Part shown: positions 25,410 to 33,531 of the stretch, one piece after another
How the letters are laid out: every line of letters begins with the position of its first letter
Position numbering within the stretch: position 1 is the first letter of the stretch
NCBI GenBank assembly: GCA_000619965.1
Contig: JHVD01000019.1
Span: 1 to 54,105, forward strand
From: Propionibacteriaceae bacterium P6A17
GTDB lineage: Bacteria > Actinomycetota > Actinomycetes > Propionibacteriales > Propionibacteriaceae
Direction: 5' to 3'
DNA length: 54,105 nucleotides
The notes under the pieces: generated by a model
Databases searched by the model: none
Seen by the model: only the letters and a program-made list of their open reading frames with translations
What the model was told of the DNA's origin: nothing
Position numbers and translations under genes: made by a program

Positions 25410-27467
25410 GTGACCAAGAGCGTGTACATTTCGGCTGCCGAACGGCAGGTCAGCAAGTCAGCCATCGCCCTCGGCGTGCTCGAGCTGTTCTCGAGCCGCG
25501 TGAAGCGCGTGGGGGTGTTCCGTCCGCTCGTCCTGTCGCTCGAGCACGACGTCGTCGCCGAGGCGCTCCTCGGCCAGCGCGCCACCAAGCAGACGCTGGA
25601 GTCTGCGCTCGGCGTCACCTACGAGCAGTACGCCGAGGATCCCGAGAAGGCGATGGATGTCGTCGTGGCGAAGTACTCGGAGCTGGCCGCCAAGTGCGAC
25701 GCGATGGTCGTCGTCGGCTCCGACTACACCGACATCGAGTCGGCGCAGGAGCTCGACCGCAACACCAAGTTCGCCGCCAACCTCAACTCGCCGGTCATCC
25801 TGGTCACGAAGGCCGGCGGACACACCCCCGACGAGGTCGCGCGCATGGCGGAGGCCGCCGTCGACGCCTTCGAGACCCGCCACAACACGGTCATCGCGCT
25901 CATCGGCACGCACGCCGACCCGTCCGGGCGCGAGGAGGTCGCCGAGCGGCTCAAGGCCATCCGCGACGTGCCGGTGGCCGTCGTCCCCTACTCGGCCATG
26001 CTCGGCGCGCCGACGGTGGGCCAGCAGTTCGAGGCCGCGGAGGCGGTGTTCTGGCGCGGCAACGAGTCACTGCTGAAGGGTGAGGCGCTGCACACCATCG
26101 TCGGCGCGATGACGCTGCCCAATCTCCTGCCGTACCTGCAGCGGGAGGCGACGGTGATCCTCCCTGCCGACCGCCTGGACCTGGTGCCCGGCCTCATCAT
26201 GGCGCACCGCTCGCCGGAGTACGGCCCGCTGGCGTCGATCATCCTCACCGGCGGCTTCGAGATCCCCGAGTCGGTGCAGAAGCTGTTCGCCGACGCCAAC
26301 ATCGACCTTCCGATCGGCATCACGAAGAAGGACACCTTCTCGACGGCGGCGAAGCTGCAGGGCGTCCACAGCTTCTCGACGTCGTCGCCGCGCAAGATCG
26401 AGGCCGCGCGCAACCTGTTCGCCTCCTATGTCGACCGCGAGCAGCTCCTCGCCGCCATCGACCTGCCGCGCACCGACCTCCGCACGCCCACGATGTTCGA
26501 GCACCAGCTCATGCAGATGGCGCGCGCGCAGCGTCGCCGCATCGTGCTGCCGGAGGCCACCGACGACCGCATCCTGAAGGCCGCCGACATCGTGCTCACC
26601 CGCGGCGTGGCCGACCTGATCCTCCTGGGCGACGCCGGACGGATCTCCAGCCGCGCCTCCGCCCTCGGCCTCAACCTGTCCGCCGCGGAGGTGGTGAGCC
26701 CCAACGATCCGCAGCTCATCGAGCGCTTCGCGCAGGAGTACGCCAAGCTGCGCGCCCACAAGGGTGTCACCGTCGAGCAGGCCAGGGAGAAGCTGCAGGA
26801 CCTCAGCTACTTCGGCACGATGATGGTGCATCTGGGCATGGCCGACGGCATGGTCTCCGGCGCCGTCAACACGACGGCCAACACGATTCGCCCGTCGCTC
26901 GAGTTCATCAAGACCCGGCCCGGCGTGAGCGTCGTGTCGGGCTCGTTCCTCATGTGCATGTCCGACCGCGTGCTCGTCTACGCCGACTGTGCCGTCAACC
27001 CGGATCCGACGCCCGATCAGCTTGCCGATATCGCCATCAGCTCCGCGGAGACGGCGGAGACCTTCGGCATCGAGCCGCGCGTGGCGATGCTGTCCTACTC
27101 GACGGGCACCTCCGGCTCGGGCGCGGACGTCGACAAGGTCCGTGAGGCGACCGAGCTGGTGCGCCAGCGCGCCCCGCACCTGAAGGTGGACGGCCCGATG
27201 CAGTTCGATGCGGCGGTGGACCACGTCGTCGCTGCGAAGAAGATGCCGGAGTCCGAGGTGGCCGGCCGCGCGACGGTGTTCATCTTCCCCGACCTGAACA
27301 CGGGCAACAACACCTACAAGGCCGTGCAGCGCCACTCGGGCGCGGTCGCCGTCGGGCCCCTGCTCCAAGGCCTCAACAAGGCCGTCAACGACCTCTCCCG
27401 AGGGGCGCTCGTCGACGACATCGTCTCGACGATCTCGCTGACCGCGGTGCAGTCGCAGCGCCTCTGA
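25410..27467 (+). CDS. pta: Phosphate acetyltransferase
   Basis: A 685-aa long-form Pta converting acetyl-CoA and phosphate to acetyl phosphate and CoA. Three parts are visible: an N-terminal BioD/CobQ-like ATPase fold (1-about 200), a DRTGG domain (about 210-320) and the catalytic PTA_PTB domain with RIVLPEATDDRILKAADI, YFGTMMVHLGMADGMVSGAV, FGIEPRVAMLSYSTGTSG and FPDLNTGNNTYKAVQR. The N-terminal P-loop is degenerate: ERQVSKS instead of a GxxxxGKS/T form, so nucleotide binding there is doubtful. It is followed 25 nt later by ackA, the usual operon for acetate and ATP production. Confidence 0.95.
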   Translation: MTKSVYISAAERQVSKSAIALGVLELFSSRVKRVGVFRPLVLSLEHDVVAEALLGQRATKQTLESALGVTYEQYAEDPEKAMDVVVAKYSELAAKCDAMVVVGSDYTDIESAQELDRNTKFAANLNSPVILVTKAGGHTPDEVARMAEAAVDAFETRHNTVIALIGTHADPSGREEVAERLKAIRDVPVAVVPYSAMLGAPTVGQQFEAAEAVFWRGNESLLKGEALHTIVGAMTLPNLLPYLQREATVILPADRLDLVPGLIMAHRSPEYGPLASIILTGGFEIPESVQKLFADANIDLPIGITKKDTFSTAAKLQGVHSFSTSSPRKIEAARNLFASYVDREQLLAAIDLPRTDLRTPTMFEHQLMQMARAQRRRIVLPEATDDRILKAADIVLTRGVADLILLGDAGRISSRASALGLNLSAAEVVSPNDPQLIERFAQEYAKLRAHKGVTVEQAREKLQDLSYFGTMMVHLGMADGMVSGAVNTTANTIRPSLEFIKTRPGVSVVSGSFLMCMSDRVLVYADCAVNPDPTPDQLADIAISSAETAETFGIEPRVAMLSYSTGTSGSGADVDKVREATELVRQRAPHLKVDGPMQFDAAVDHVVAAKKMPESEVAGRATVFIFPDLNTGNNTYKAVQRHSGAVAVGPLLQGLNKAVNDLSRGALVDDIVSTISLTAVQSQRL

Positions 27468-27492
27468 CCCTCGAACAGAAAGCAGTCACCAC

Positions 27493-28677
27493 ATGGCAAA
27501 GATCCTCCTGCTCAACTGCGGCTCGTCGTCGATCAAGTACCAGTTGCTCGACCCGGCCGTCGGGGAGCCCGAAGCCGTCGGCATCGTCCAGCGCATCGGC
27601 GAGGAGGTCTCGACGATCGACCACAAGGTGGCGGGGCAGAAGTTCCACGAGGAGCTGCCGCTGCCGGACCACTCGATCGGCGTCGCGAAGGTCGTCAAGA
27701 TGTTCGAGCAGCACGGCCCGTCCATCGACGACGTCGCTGCCGTCGGCCACCGTGCGGTGCACGGCGGCATGGAGTTCGTGGAGCCGACGGTCATCACCGA
27801 CGAGGTCGTGCAGCGGATGCGTCAGCTCATCCCGCTGGCCCCCCTGCACAACCCGCCGGGCATCGCCGGCATCGAGGGCGCGCAGAAGGTGTTCCCGGGC
27901 GTGCCGCACGTTGCGGTGTTCGACACGGCGTTCTTCGCGAACATGCCGGAGGAGGCGTACACGTACGCCATCGACCGCCACATCGCGGAGAGGTGGGCCA
28001 TTCGTCGCTATGGCTTCCACGGCACGTCGCACCAGTACGTCGCGGGCAAGACGGCCGAGTTCCTGGGCCAGCCGCTCAGCGAGCTGCGTCTCATCACGGC
28101 CCACATCGGCAACGGCGCGTCGATGACGGCCATCGAGCACGGCCGCCCCATCGACACGTCAATGGGCATGACCCCGCTGGAGGGGCTGGTGATGGGCACC
28201 CGTTCGGGCGACATCGACCCGGGCCTGTTCACGTACCTGGTCCGCACAGGGATGAGCGTCGGCGACGTCGACCGCATGCTCAACAAGTCGGCGGGCCTGC
28301 AGGGGCTGGCCGGGCACACCGACATGCGCGACATCAACCACGCCTGCGAGCGCGGCGACGAGCGTGCGATCCTGGCCTTGGCCGTGTACTGCCGCCGGAT
28401 CGTGAAGTATGTGGGCTCGTACTTGGCGCTCATGGGCGGCGCCGACGCGCTCGTGTTCACCGCCGGCGTGGGCGAGAACTCGCGCGGCGTGCGGGCCGAG
28501 GTGGTTCGTCGGCTCGCGGGCATGGGCTTCACGCTCGACGCCGAGGCCAACGAGTGCTCCATCGACGAGCCGACCATCATCTCCGCACCCGATTCGAAGG
28601 TGAAGGTGCTCGTCGTGCCCACCAACGAGGAGCTGGCGATGGCGCAGCAGGTGGAGGCGCTCGTCGCTTCCCTCTGA
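27493..28677 (+). CDS. ackA: Acetate kinase
   Basis: A 394-aa ASKHA-fold kinase that makes ATP and acetate from acetyl phosphate. Motifs: ILLLNCGSSSIKYQLLD (N-terminal signature), VGHRAVHGGMEF, FDTAFFANMPEEAYTYAID, RRYGFHGTSHQYVAG (acetate kinase signature 2), ITAHIGNGASMTAIEHG, DTSMGMTPLEGLVMGTRSGDIDPG and FTAGVGENS. All are intact. ATG 27493 is 25 nt after pta. Together with Pfl it completes the pyruvate-to-acetate fermentation branch. A strong hairpin follows. Confidence 0.98.
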   Translation: MAKILLLNCGSSSIKYQLLDPAVGEPEAVGIVQRIGEEVSTIDHKVAGQKFHEELPLPDHSIGVAKVVKMFEQHGPSIDDVAAVGHRAVHGGMEFVEPTVITDEVVQRMRQLIPLAPLHNPPGIAGIEGAQKVFPGVPHVAVFDTAFFANMPEEAYTYAIDRHIAERWAIRRYGFHGTSHQYVAGKTAEFLGQPLSELRLITAHIGNGASMTAIEHGRPIDTSMGMTPLEGLVMGTRSGDIDPGLFTYLVRTGMSVGDVDRMLNKSAGLQGLAGHTDMRDINHACERGDERAILALAVYCRRIVKYVGSYLALMGGADALVFTAGVGENSRGVRAEVVRRLAGMGFTLDAEANECSIDEPTIISAPDSKVKVLVVPTNEELAMAQQVEALVASL

Positions 28678-28701
28678 GGCCCTGCCCGACACCCCGAATC
28701 C

Positions 28702-28740
28702 CGACGACGCCCCTCCGCCTTCCGCGTGGGGGCGTCGTCG
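28702..28740 (+). terminator. Terminator after ackA
   Basis: A perfect 12-bp stem (CGACGACGCCCC / GGGGCGTCGTCG) with a 15-nt loop lies 25 nt after the ackA stop. The rest of the gap to 28935 contains a TAGCGT box at 28876-28881 that may serve the next gene. Confidence 0.75.
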
Positions 28741-28935
28741 CAGTTGGGACGACGGACGCCCGGGAAACCTCTCAGCCTCGACGCTCGAGGGGTGCAACCA
28801 GGGCCGGTTCTGGGCGGGTGCGGCGAAACCGTACATGGGGTGAATTCGAGGGACCAAATTGGCCCGACCAAGGCCTAGCGTGCGGGAATCGTCTGGGGGG
28901 ACGGTCCCCAGCTTGCTTCGTCTGAAGGAGACCCC

Positions 28936-30003
28936 ATGCAACGTGCCACCCGCGCCGCGCGTGCTGCCGCAGTGGCCCTCCTGACCGCGCTCTTGGCGCT
29001 GGTCGGGACGCTCACACCCGCGCACGCCGACGACTTCGACTTCCCGGACGGATACCCGCGCTCGGGTCCGTCCTCGGCCGACACCGCCGGCTACCTGCTG
29101 CAACTGCCGCAGGGCCGCATCCGCGCCGTGCTGTTCACGATCCAGACCGGTCCCTCGTCCGAGCCGCTGCTCGCCTACTGCATCGAGTCGACGGTCGACT
29201 ACCTTCGGGACCACCCGCTGAAGGTTGTCGGCTGGGACCAGTTCCCCGGCAACAACGCCTTCGCCTCCGACGCCGACGTGCGCGCGAAGGTCGCCTAGAT
29301 CGCGCAGCGCAGCTACCCGCAGACGAGCCTCGACGACGTCCGCGCCGCCGCTGGCATCCCCGGCCTGACCGAGCGTGAGGCCATCACTGCCACGCAGGGC
29401 GCCATCTGGCACCTCACGGACCGCCTCGACTACACCGGCGTCGCCGACGCCCCCGACGAGGCCTCGGTCGAGCGCATCCGTTCCTTCTACGACTACCTGC
29501 TCGGCCCCGCCAACACGGGCCTCGAGGCGGGCACGGGTCCGACGGTCTCGGTGTCCGCTCCCTCGGAGGCAGGCACCGTCGGCCAGCGCGTCGGCCCGAT
29601 CCGCCTCTCCTCGACGGAGGGCAGCGTCGCGCTCGAGCCGCTGCCGTTCCCGCTGGTGGACGCCGACGGCAACCCCGTTGACCTGACGAAGGCTCCGGTG
29701 GGCGTGGACCTGTTCCTGCAGGTGCCCGCCGACGCCGCCCCGGGCAGCGCGGTGATCCGCGCCACCGCCGAGGGCTCCGTCCTTGCCCGCAACCTGCTCG
29801 TCGCGGATGGGGGACGCACGCAGACGATCGTCATCGTTCGAAGCCACGTCGCGCAGGCCAAGGCCGAGGCCACCGTCGCCTGGAAGCAGGCACCCTAGCC
29901 CTCGCCCAGCCCGAGCCCGTCGCCCAGCCCGACCCCGTCGCCCACGCCTTCGCCCAGCCCGTCGGTGCCCACGCCGCCCGGACTGCCGAAGACCGGGGCC
30001 TGA
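28936..30003 (+). pseudogene. Thioester-domain surface protein interrupted by two in-frame TAG codons
   Basis: One reading frame runs from ATG 28936 (AAGGAG site) to TGA 30001, broken only by TAG at 29296 and 29896. Conceptually it is about 353 residues. It has a signal peptide (AVALLTALLALVGTLTPAHA) and a thioester domain with its Cys in LLAYCIEST and the TQ motif ATQGAIWHLTD. A beta-rich domain, a Pro-Ser/Thr repeat linker and the end GLPKTGA complete it. Such Cys-Gln thioester domains bond covalently to host or surface amines. The first TAG replaces a position that would read well as Trp (VA-W-IAQRSYPQ), one base from TGG; the second lies just before the PSPSP linker. No hydrophobic anchor follows LPKTG. 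Most likely a recent pseudogene; suppression is less likely because TAG ends other genes here. Confidence 0.8.
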
Positions 30004-30016
30004 TCCCACCCGCCCG

Positions 30017-30054
30017 CTTCGGGGGAGGACGACGAGTGTCGTCCTCCCCCGAAG
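30017..30054 (+). terminator. Perfect 17-bp hairpin after the thioester-domain gene
   Basis: CTTCGGGGGAGGACGAC pairs with its exact complement at 30038-30054 across a 4-nt loop. It begins 13 nt after the final TGA, consistent with termination of the whole interrupted frame. Confidence 0.85.
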
Positions 30055-30134
30055 TCGTCCGCGCTCCCGCCGTGCGGGGGTGCGAAGTCGGTGGGGCAGG
30101 CCAGCCGGAGGGTCCAATTCGCGCCGCGACGCGC

Positions 30135-30140
30135 TACCGT
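30135..30140 (+). promoter_or_regulatory. -10 box TACCGT, leaderless start of the SDR gene
   Basis: TACCGT lies 7 nt before ATG 30148, with no ribosome-binding site between. Confidence 0.55.
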
Positions 30141-30147
30141 TGGGCAC

Positions 30148-30921
30148 ATGGCAACTGCGATGATCACTGGTGGCACCTCCGGCATCGGCTACGCGTTCGC
30201 TCGTGAGCTCGCGGGACGTGGCACGGATCTCGTCCTGGTGGCCCGCGACACCGCGCGCCTCGACGGGATCGCGAAGGATCTGCACGACACCTTTGGGGTC
30301 GAAGTGGAGACCCACACCGCGGATCTCTCCCGGCGCGAGGACTGCGAGCGGATCGCGGCCATCATCGAGGACCCGACGAAACCCCTCGACCTGTTCATCA
30401 ACAACGCGGGCTTCGGCCTCCACTCCACGGTGCTCGACCCGGCGCACACCGACGACCACGCTCGCGCCCTCGACGTGATGTGCCTGGCGGTGCTGATCCT
30501 CGGTGGCGCCGCGGGCAGGGCGATGCGGGCCCGCGGCCTCGGCCGCATCATCAACGTGGCCTCGTCGGCGAGCACGATCTTCACCGGCAACTACTCGGCC
30601 GTGAAGGCCTGGTGCTACAACTACTCGGAGTCGCTGGGCGTCGAGCTGCACGGCACTGGCGTCACGGTGACGGCGCTGTGCCCGGGCTGGGTGCGCACGG
30701 AGTTCCACTCGCGCGCCGGCATCAAGGCGCACAACCTGCCCGATCTCGTGTGGATCGACATGGACACCCTCGTCAAGGAGGGCCTCGCCGACGCCGAGAA
30801 GGGCAAGCCGGTGAGCGTGCCGTCGTTCAAGTGGAAGGTGGCGTTCACCGTCGCGAAGTTCGCTCCCCGAAGTTTCCTGCGCTGGTTCTCCCGCCGGCTG
30901 ACCGCGTCGCGCAAGAAGTGA
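30148..30921 (+). CDS. Short-chain dehydrogenase/reductase (SDR)
   Basis: A 257-aa classical SDR, NAD(P)-dependent. The cofactor motif is TGGTSGIGYAFA at residues 7-18, LFINNAGFGLHS holds the NNAG motif, and the active-site set is NVASSAS then NYSAVKAW (YxxxK). The sequence PGWVRTEFHSR follows, and the C-terminus is basic (RRLTASRKK), similar to membrane-associated lipid reductases such as yeast Ayr1. It is the first of three adjacent genes, with plsC-like and alkyl-DHAP-synthase-like genes downstream. From that context, reduction of a 1-acyl- or 1-alkyl-DHAP ketone is a reasonable inference but is not proved by the sequence. Confidence 0.9.
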   Translation: MATAMITGGTSGIGYAFARELAGRGTDLVLVARDTARLDGIAKDLHDTFGVEVETHTADLSRREDCERIAAIIEDPTKPLDLFINNAGFGLHSTVLDPAHTDDHARALDVMCLAVLILGGAAGRAMRARGLGRIINVASSASTIFTGNYSAVKAWCYNYSESLGVELHGTGVTVTALCPGWVRTEFHSRAGIKAHNLPDLVWIDMDTLVKEGLADAEKGKPVSVPSFKWKVAFTVAKFAPRSFLRWFSRRLTASRKK

Positions 30922-30926
30922 CCCGC

Positions 30927-31754
30927 ATGGCGAAGGACCTCGAAGAAGAGCGGAAGCGCTACTCCAACAAGACGGGCATGGCCTCCCGTCAGGCCGCCCA
31001 GATGCTGCTGATGAAGCCCGCGCTGCAACGACTGCTGCGCATCCGCGTCCACGGCACCGCGAATGTCGCCAACCTCGAGCCTCCGTTCGTCGTCTTCGGC
31101 AACCACAGCTCCCACTTCGACGCCCCCCTCATCCTCACCTCCCTGCCCTCCAGGCTGGGCAAGCACGTCGCGGTCGGTGCGGCCGGCGACTACTTCTACG
31201 ACAAGTGGTGGAAGTCCGCCCCGATGAGCTTGTTCATGAACGGCTACCCCGTCGACCGCGGCAAGGGCGGCAAGGGCTCCAAGAAGAGCCAGCGCGGCAT
31301 GTCGGCCGCCCTCCTCTCCGACGGGGTGCCGCTACTCCTGTTCCCCGAGGGCACCCGTTCCCGCACCGGCGCGATGGGGCCCTTCAAGCCCGGCGCCGCC
31401 GCGCTGTGCATCTCCAACGGCTGCCCCGCCGTGCCGATCGCGCTCGTCGGAGCGCACGCGGCGTGGCCGTCGACGCAGCGCTCGCTGCCACGCGGCAGGC
31501 CGGAGGTACACGTCGTGATCGGGCGGCCGATGTATCCGCAGCACGGCGAGATCGCGCACTCGTTCAGCGAGCGCATGCGACGCCAGCTCCTCGAGCTGCA
31601 CGACACCACGGCCATGGCCTACGGCAAGATGACGCTGGCCGAGTACGCGCGCAACGCCGCGCTCGAGGCCAGCGCCCCAAACCAGACCACAGCGGCCGAC
31701 GGGCTGGCCGACCAGACCAAGCCAGAGGCAGACAGCCGGCAGGAGGACCAATGA
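30927..31754 (+). CDS. PlsC-type lysophospholipid/glycerol-phosphate acyltransferase
   Basis: A 275-aa acyltransferase using acyl-CoA or acyl-ACP. Motif I is VFGNHSSHFDAPL (HX4D), motif III is LLLFPEGTRSRTGAMGPFKPGAA, and motif IV is CPAVPIALVGAH. These are standard for the PlsC/GNPAT superfamily. ATG 30927 begins 5 nt after the SDR stop; GTG 30918, in frame and overlapping that stop, is an alternative. The C-terminal 25 residues are polar. Its gene overlaps the next by ATGA, so the acyltransferase and the flavoenzyme are translationally coupled. It could act on DHAP or glycerol 3-phosphate; the sequence alone does not decide. Confidence 0.92.
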   Translation: MAKDLEEERKRYSNKTGMASRQAAQMLLMKPALQRLLRIRVHGTANVANLEPPFVVFGNHSSHFDAPLILTSLPSRLGKHVAVGAAGDYFYDKWWKSAPMSLFMNGYPVDRGKGGKGSKKSQRGMSAALLSDGVPLLLFPEGTRSRTGAMGPFKPGAAALCISNGCPAVPIALVGAHAAWPSTQRSLPRGRPEVHVVIGRPMYPQHGEIAHSFSERMRRQLLELHDTTAMAYGKMTLAEYARNAALEASAPNQTTAADGLADQTKPEADSRQEDQ

Positions 31755-33457
31755 TCGACGCAGTGAAGCAGCAGAAGTGGTGGGGTTGGGGCGAGGAAGG
31801 CCTCGGCTACTCCGCCGAGGGCCGGCCAAAGTTCGCGCCCTTCGTGAAGAAGATGGTGGGTCTGGACATCCACGCCCACGTGCCGGAGCGCCCGGCCTTC
31901 GAGGACCTCGACGTGCCGGCCCCCGTGCTCGACGACGCCCTGCGCGCGAGGCTGGAGGGCATCGTCGGCGCCAAGTACGTGCACACCGACGACGAGACTC
32001 GCGTCGTCCACGCCTACGGCAAGGGTGTGCGCGACCTGATGCGCGTGCGTCGGGGCGATCTCGGACGCCTGCCCGACGTCGTCCTCTACCCCGGCGACGA
32101 GGCCGAGGTGGCGGGCATCGTGGATCTGGCGGTGGAGGTCGACGCCGTCGTGATCCCGTTCGGCGGCGGCTCCAACATCGTGGGTGCACTCGAGGCGGTC
32201 CCCGGGGAGTCGCGCACCGTGTTGTCGGTCAACATGGGGCGGCTCGACAAGGTGCTGGAGATCGACGAGGAGTCCGGCATTGCGCGTATCCAGGCGGGCG
32301 TGTTCGGGCCCCACATGGAGGAACAACTCCAGGCGCGCGGGTGGACGATGGGGCATCACCCGGACTCGTTCGTGTGGTCGACGCTGGGCGGCTGGATCGC
32401 CACGCGCAGCTCCGGAATGCAGTCCGACAAGTACGGCGACATCGCCGACATCACGCGCGGCCTGCGCATGGTGATGCCCGGCCAGGTCCTGGAGTTGCGG
32501 CCGCTGCCGTCGACGTCGTCGGGGCCGAGCGTGCGCGAGATGGTCATTGGCTCGGAGGGCCGGCTCGGCATCATCACCGAGGCGTGGGTGAACGTGCATC
32601 GCATCCCCGAGGTGCGGGAGATCCAGGCGTACTTCTTCCCGGACTACTACGCGGGCCTCAAGGCGTGCCGGGAGATCGTCGAATCGGATGCGCAGGTGAT
32701 GATGGCGCGCGTGTCGGACGCGATCGAGACGCAGTACATCATGGCCAACGGCAAGGAATCGAAGTCGACGTTCTCGAAGCTCAGCAACAAGGCCGTGCAG
32801 AAGCTGATGGAGATGAAGCACTGGGACCTGGAGCAGATCGCCATGAGCTTCATCGGCTTCGAGGGTTCCGCCAACCACGTGCGCTACGAGAAGGGTCTCG
32901 TCGCGAAGATCGTGGCGAAGCACGGCGGCTTCGGCGTCGGGTCCGGGCCGGGCGCGATGTACGACCAGAAGAAGTACGACACCCCCTATATCCGCGACTA
33001 CATGCTGGATCGCGGCCTCATCTGCGACGTGTCGGAGACGACGACCCCGTGGTCGAAGACGGCCGAGATCTACGACGCGACGCGTGCGGCGTTCTTCGCG
33101 GCGCTCGAGTCGATCGGCAGGCAGGGCACGGTGTTCTGCCACCTCTCGCACTCCTACCATGCGGGCGCCTGCCAGTACTTCACGTTCGTCATCAACGACG
33201 ACTCCGAGACCGCCGAGCACAGCTACGACGTGTGCAAGCGCGCCATCCAGCAGTCGTTCATGGACCACCACGGCACGGTGTCGCACCACCACGGCGTCGG
33301 CGAGGAGCACTCGCCGTGGATGGAGCAGGACATCTCGAAGGCGGGCGTGTTCATCCAGCGGAAGCTCTTCGAGGGCGTCGACCCGGGCTCGAACCTGAAC
33401 CCCGGCAAGATCGTCCACGACGGCGCCCCCGGCATCTCGTCGAACTCCCACGCCTGA
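31751..33457 (+). CDS. FAD-linked oxidase, alkyl-DHAP synthase-like
   Basis: A 568-aa VAO-type flavoprotein closely resembling alkyldihydroxyacetone-phosphate synthase (AGPS). FAD-binding: VIPFGGGSNIVGA (about 135-146) and GHHPDSF..STLGGWIATRS then SGMQSDKYG (201-229), which parallels the AGPS segment. The C-terminal active-site parts are CHLSHSYHAGA, with Tyr469 matching the catalytic Tyr of AGPS, and SHHHGVG with the HHH triad at 512-514. AGPS replaces the acyl chain of acyl-DHAP with a fatty alcohol, forming an ether bond. A difference is His470 where AGPS usually has Asp. ATG 31751 overlaps the acyltransferase stop and follows AGGAGG. A different 2-hydroxyacid oxidase role cannot be excluded. 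Confidence 0.87.
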   Translation: MIDAVKQQKWWGWGEEGLGYSAEGRPKFAPFVKKMVGLDIHAHVPERPAFEDLDVPAPVLDDALRARLEGIVGAKYVHTDDETRVVHAYGKGVRDLMRVRRGDLGRLPDVVLYPGDEAEVAGIVDLAVEVDAVVIPFGGGSNIVGALEAVPGESRTVLSVNMGRLDKVLEIDEESGIARIQAGVFGPHMEEQLQARGWTMGHHPDSFVWSTLGGWIATRSSGMQSDKYGDIADITRGLRMVMPGQVLELRPLPSTSSGPSVREMVIGSEGRLGIITEAWVNVHRIPEVREIQAYFFPDYYAGLKACREIVESDAQVMMARVSDAIETQYIMANGKESKSTFSKLSNKAVQKLMEMKHWDLEQIAMSFIGFEGSANHVRYEKGLVAKIVAKHGGFGVGSGPGAMYDQKKYDTPYIRDYMLDRGLICDVSETTTPWSKTAEIYDATRAAFFAALESIGRQGTVFCHLSHSYHAGACQYFTFVINDDSETAEHSYDVCKRAIQQSFMDHHGTVSHHHGVGEEHSPWMEQDISKAGVFIQRKLFEGVDPGSNLNPGKIVHDGAPGISSNSHA

Positions 33458-33519
33458 CGGGCCGCGGGAGGATCGTCGCGGAGGAACGGAGGAACGGGCG
33501 GGCCGTGGCTGCTGCGCCT

Positions 33520-33525
33520 TAGAAT
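33520..33525 (+). promoter_or_regulatory. -10 box TAGAAT, leaderless start of yaaA
   Basis: TAGAAT lies 6 nt before ATG 33532, with no ribosome-binding site. Confidence 0.6.
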
Positions 33526-33531
33526 GTGGCA

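Noticed and set aside
28936-30003. Genome-wide amber recoding (TAG read as an amino acid)
   Set aside because: TAG is a normal terminal stop for several other genes in the window, including yaaA, the aminotransferase and the MalG-like permease, so local nonsense mutation is simpler.
28159-30732. Long minus-strand open frame across ackA, the thioester gene and the SDR
   Set aside because: It crosses three plus-strand coding sequences and two terminators and has no family motifs.
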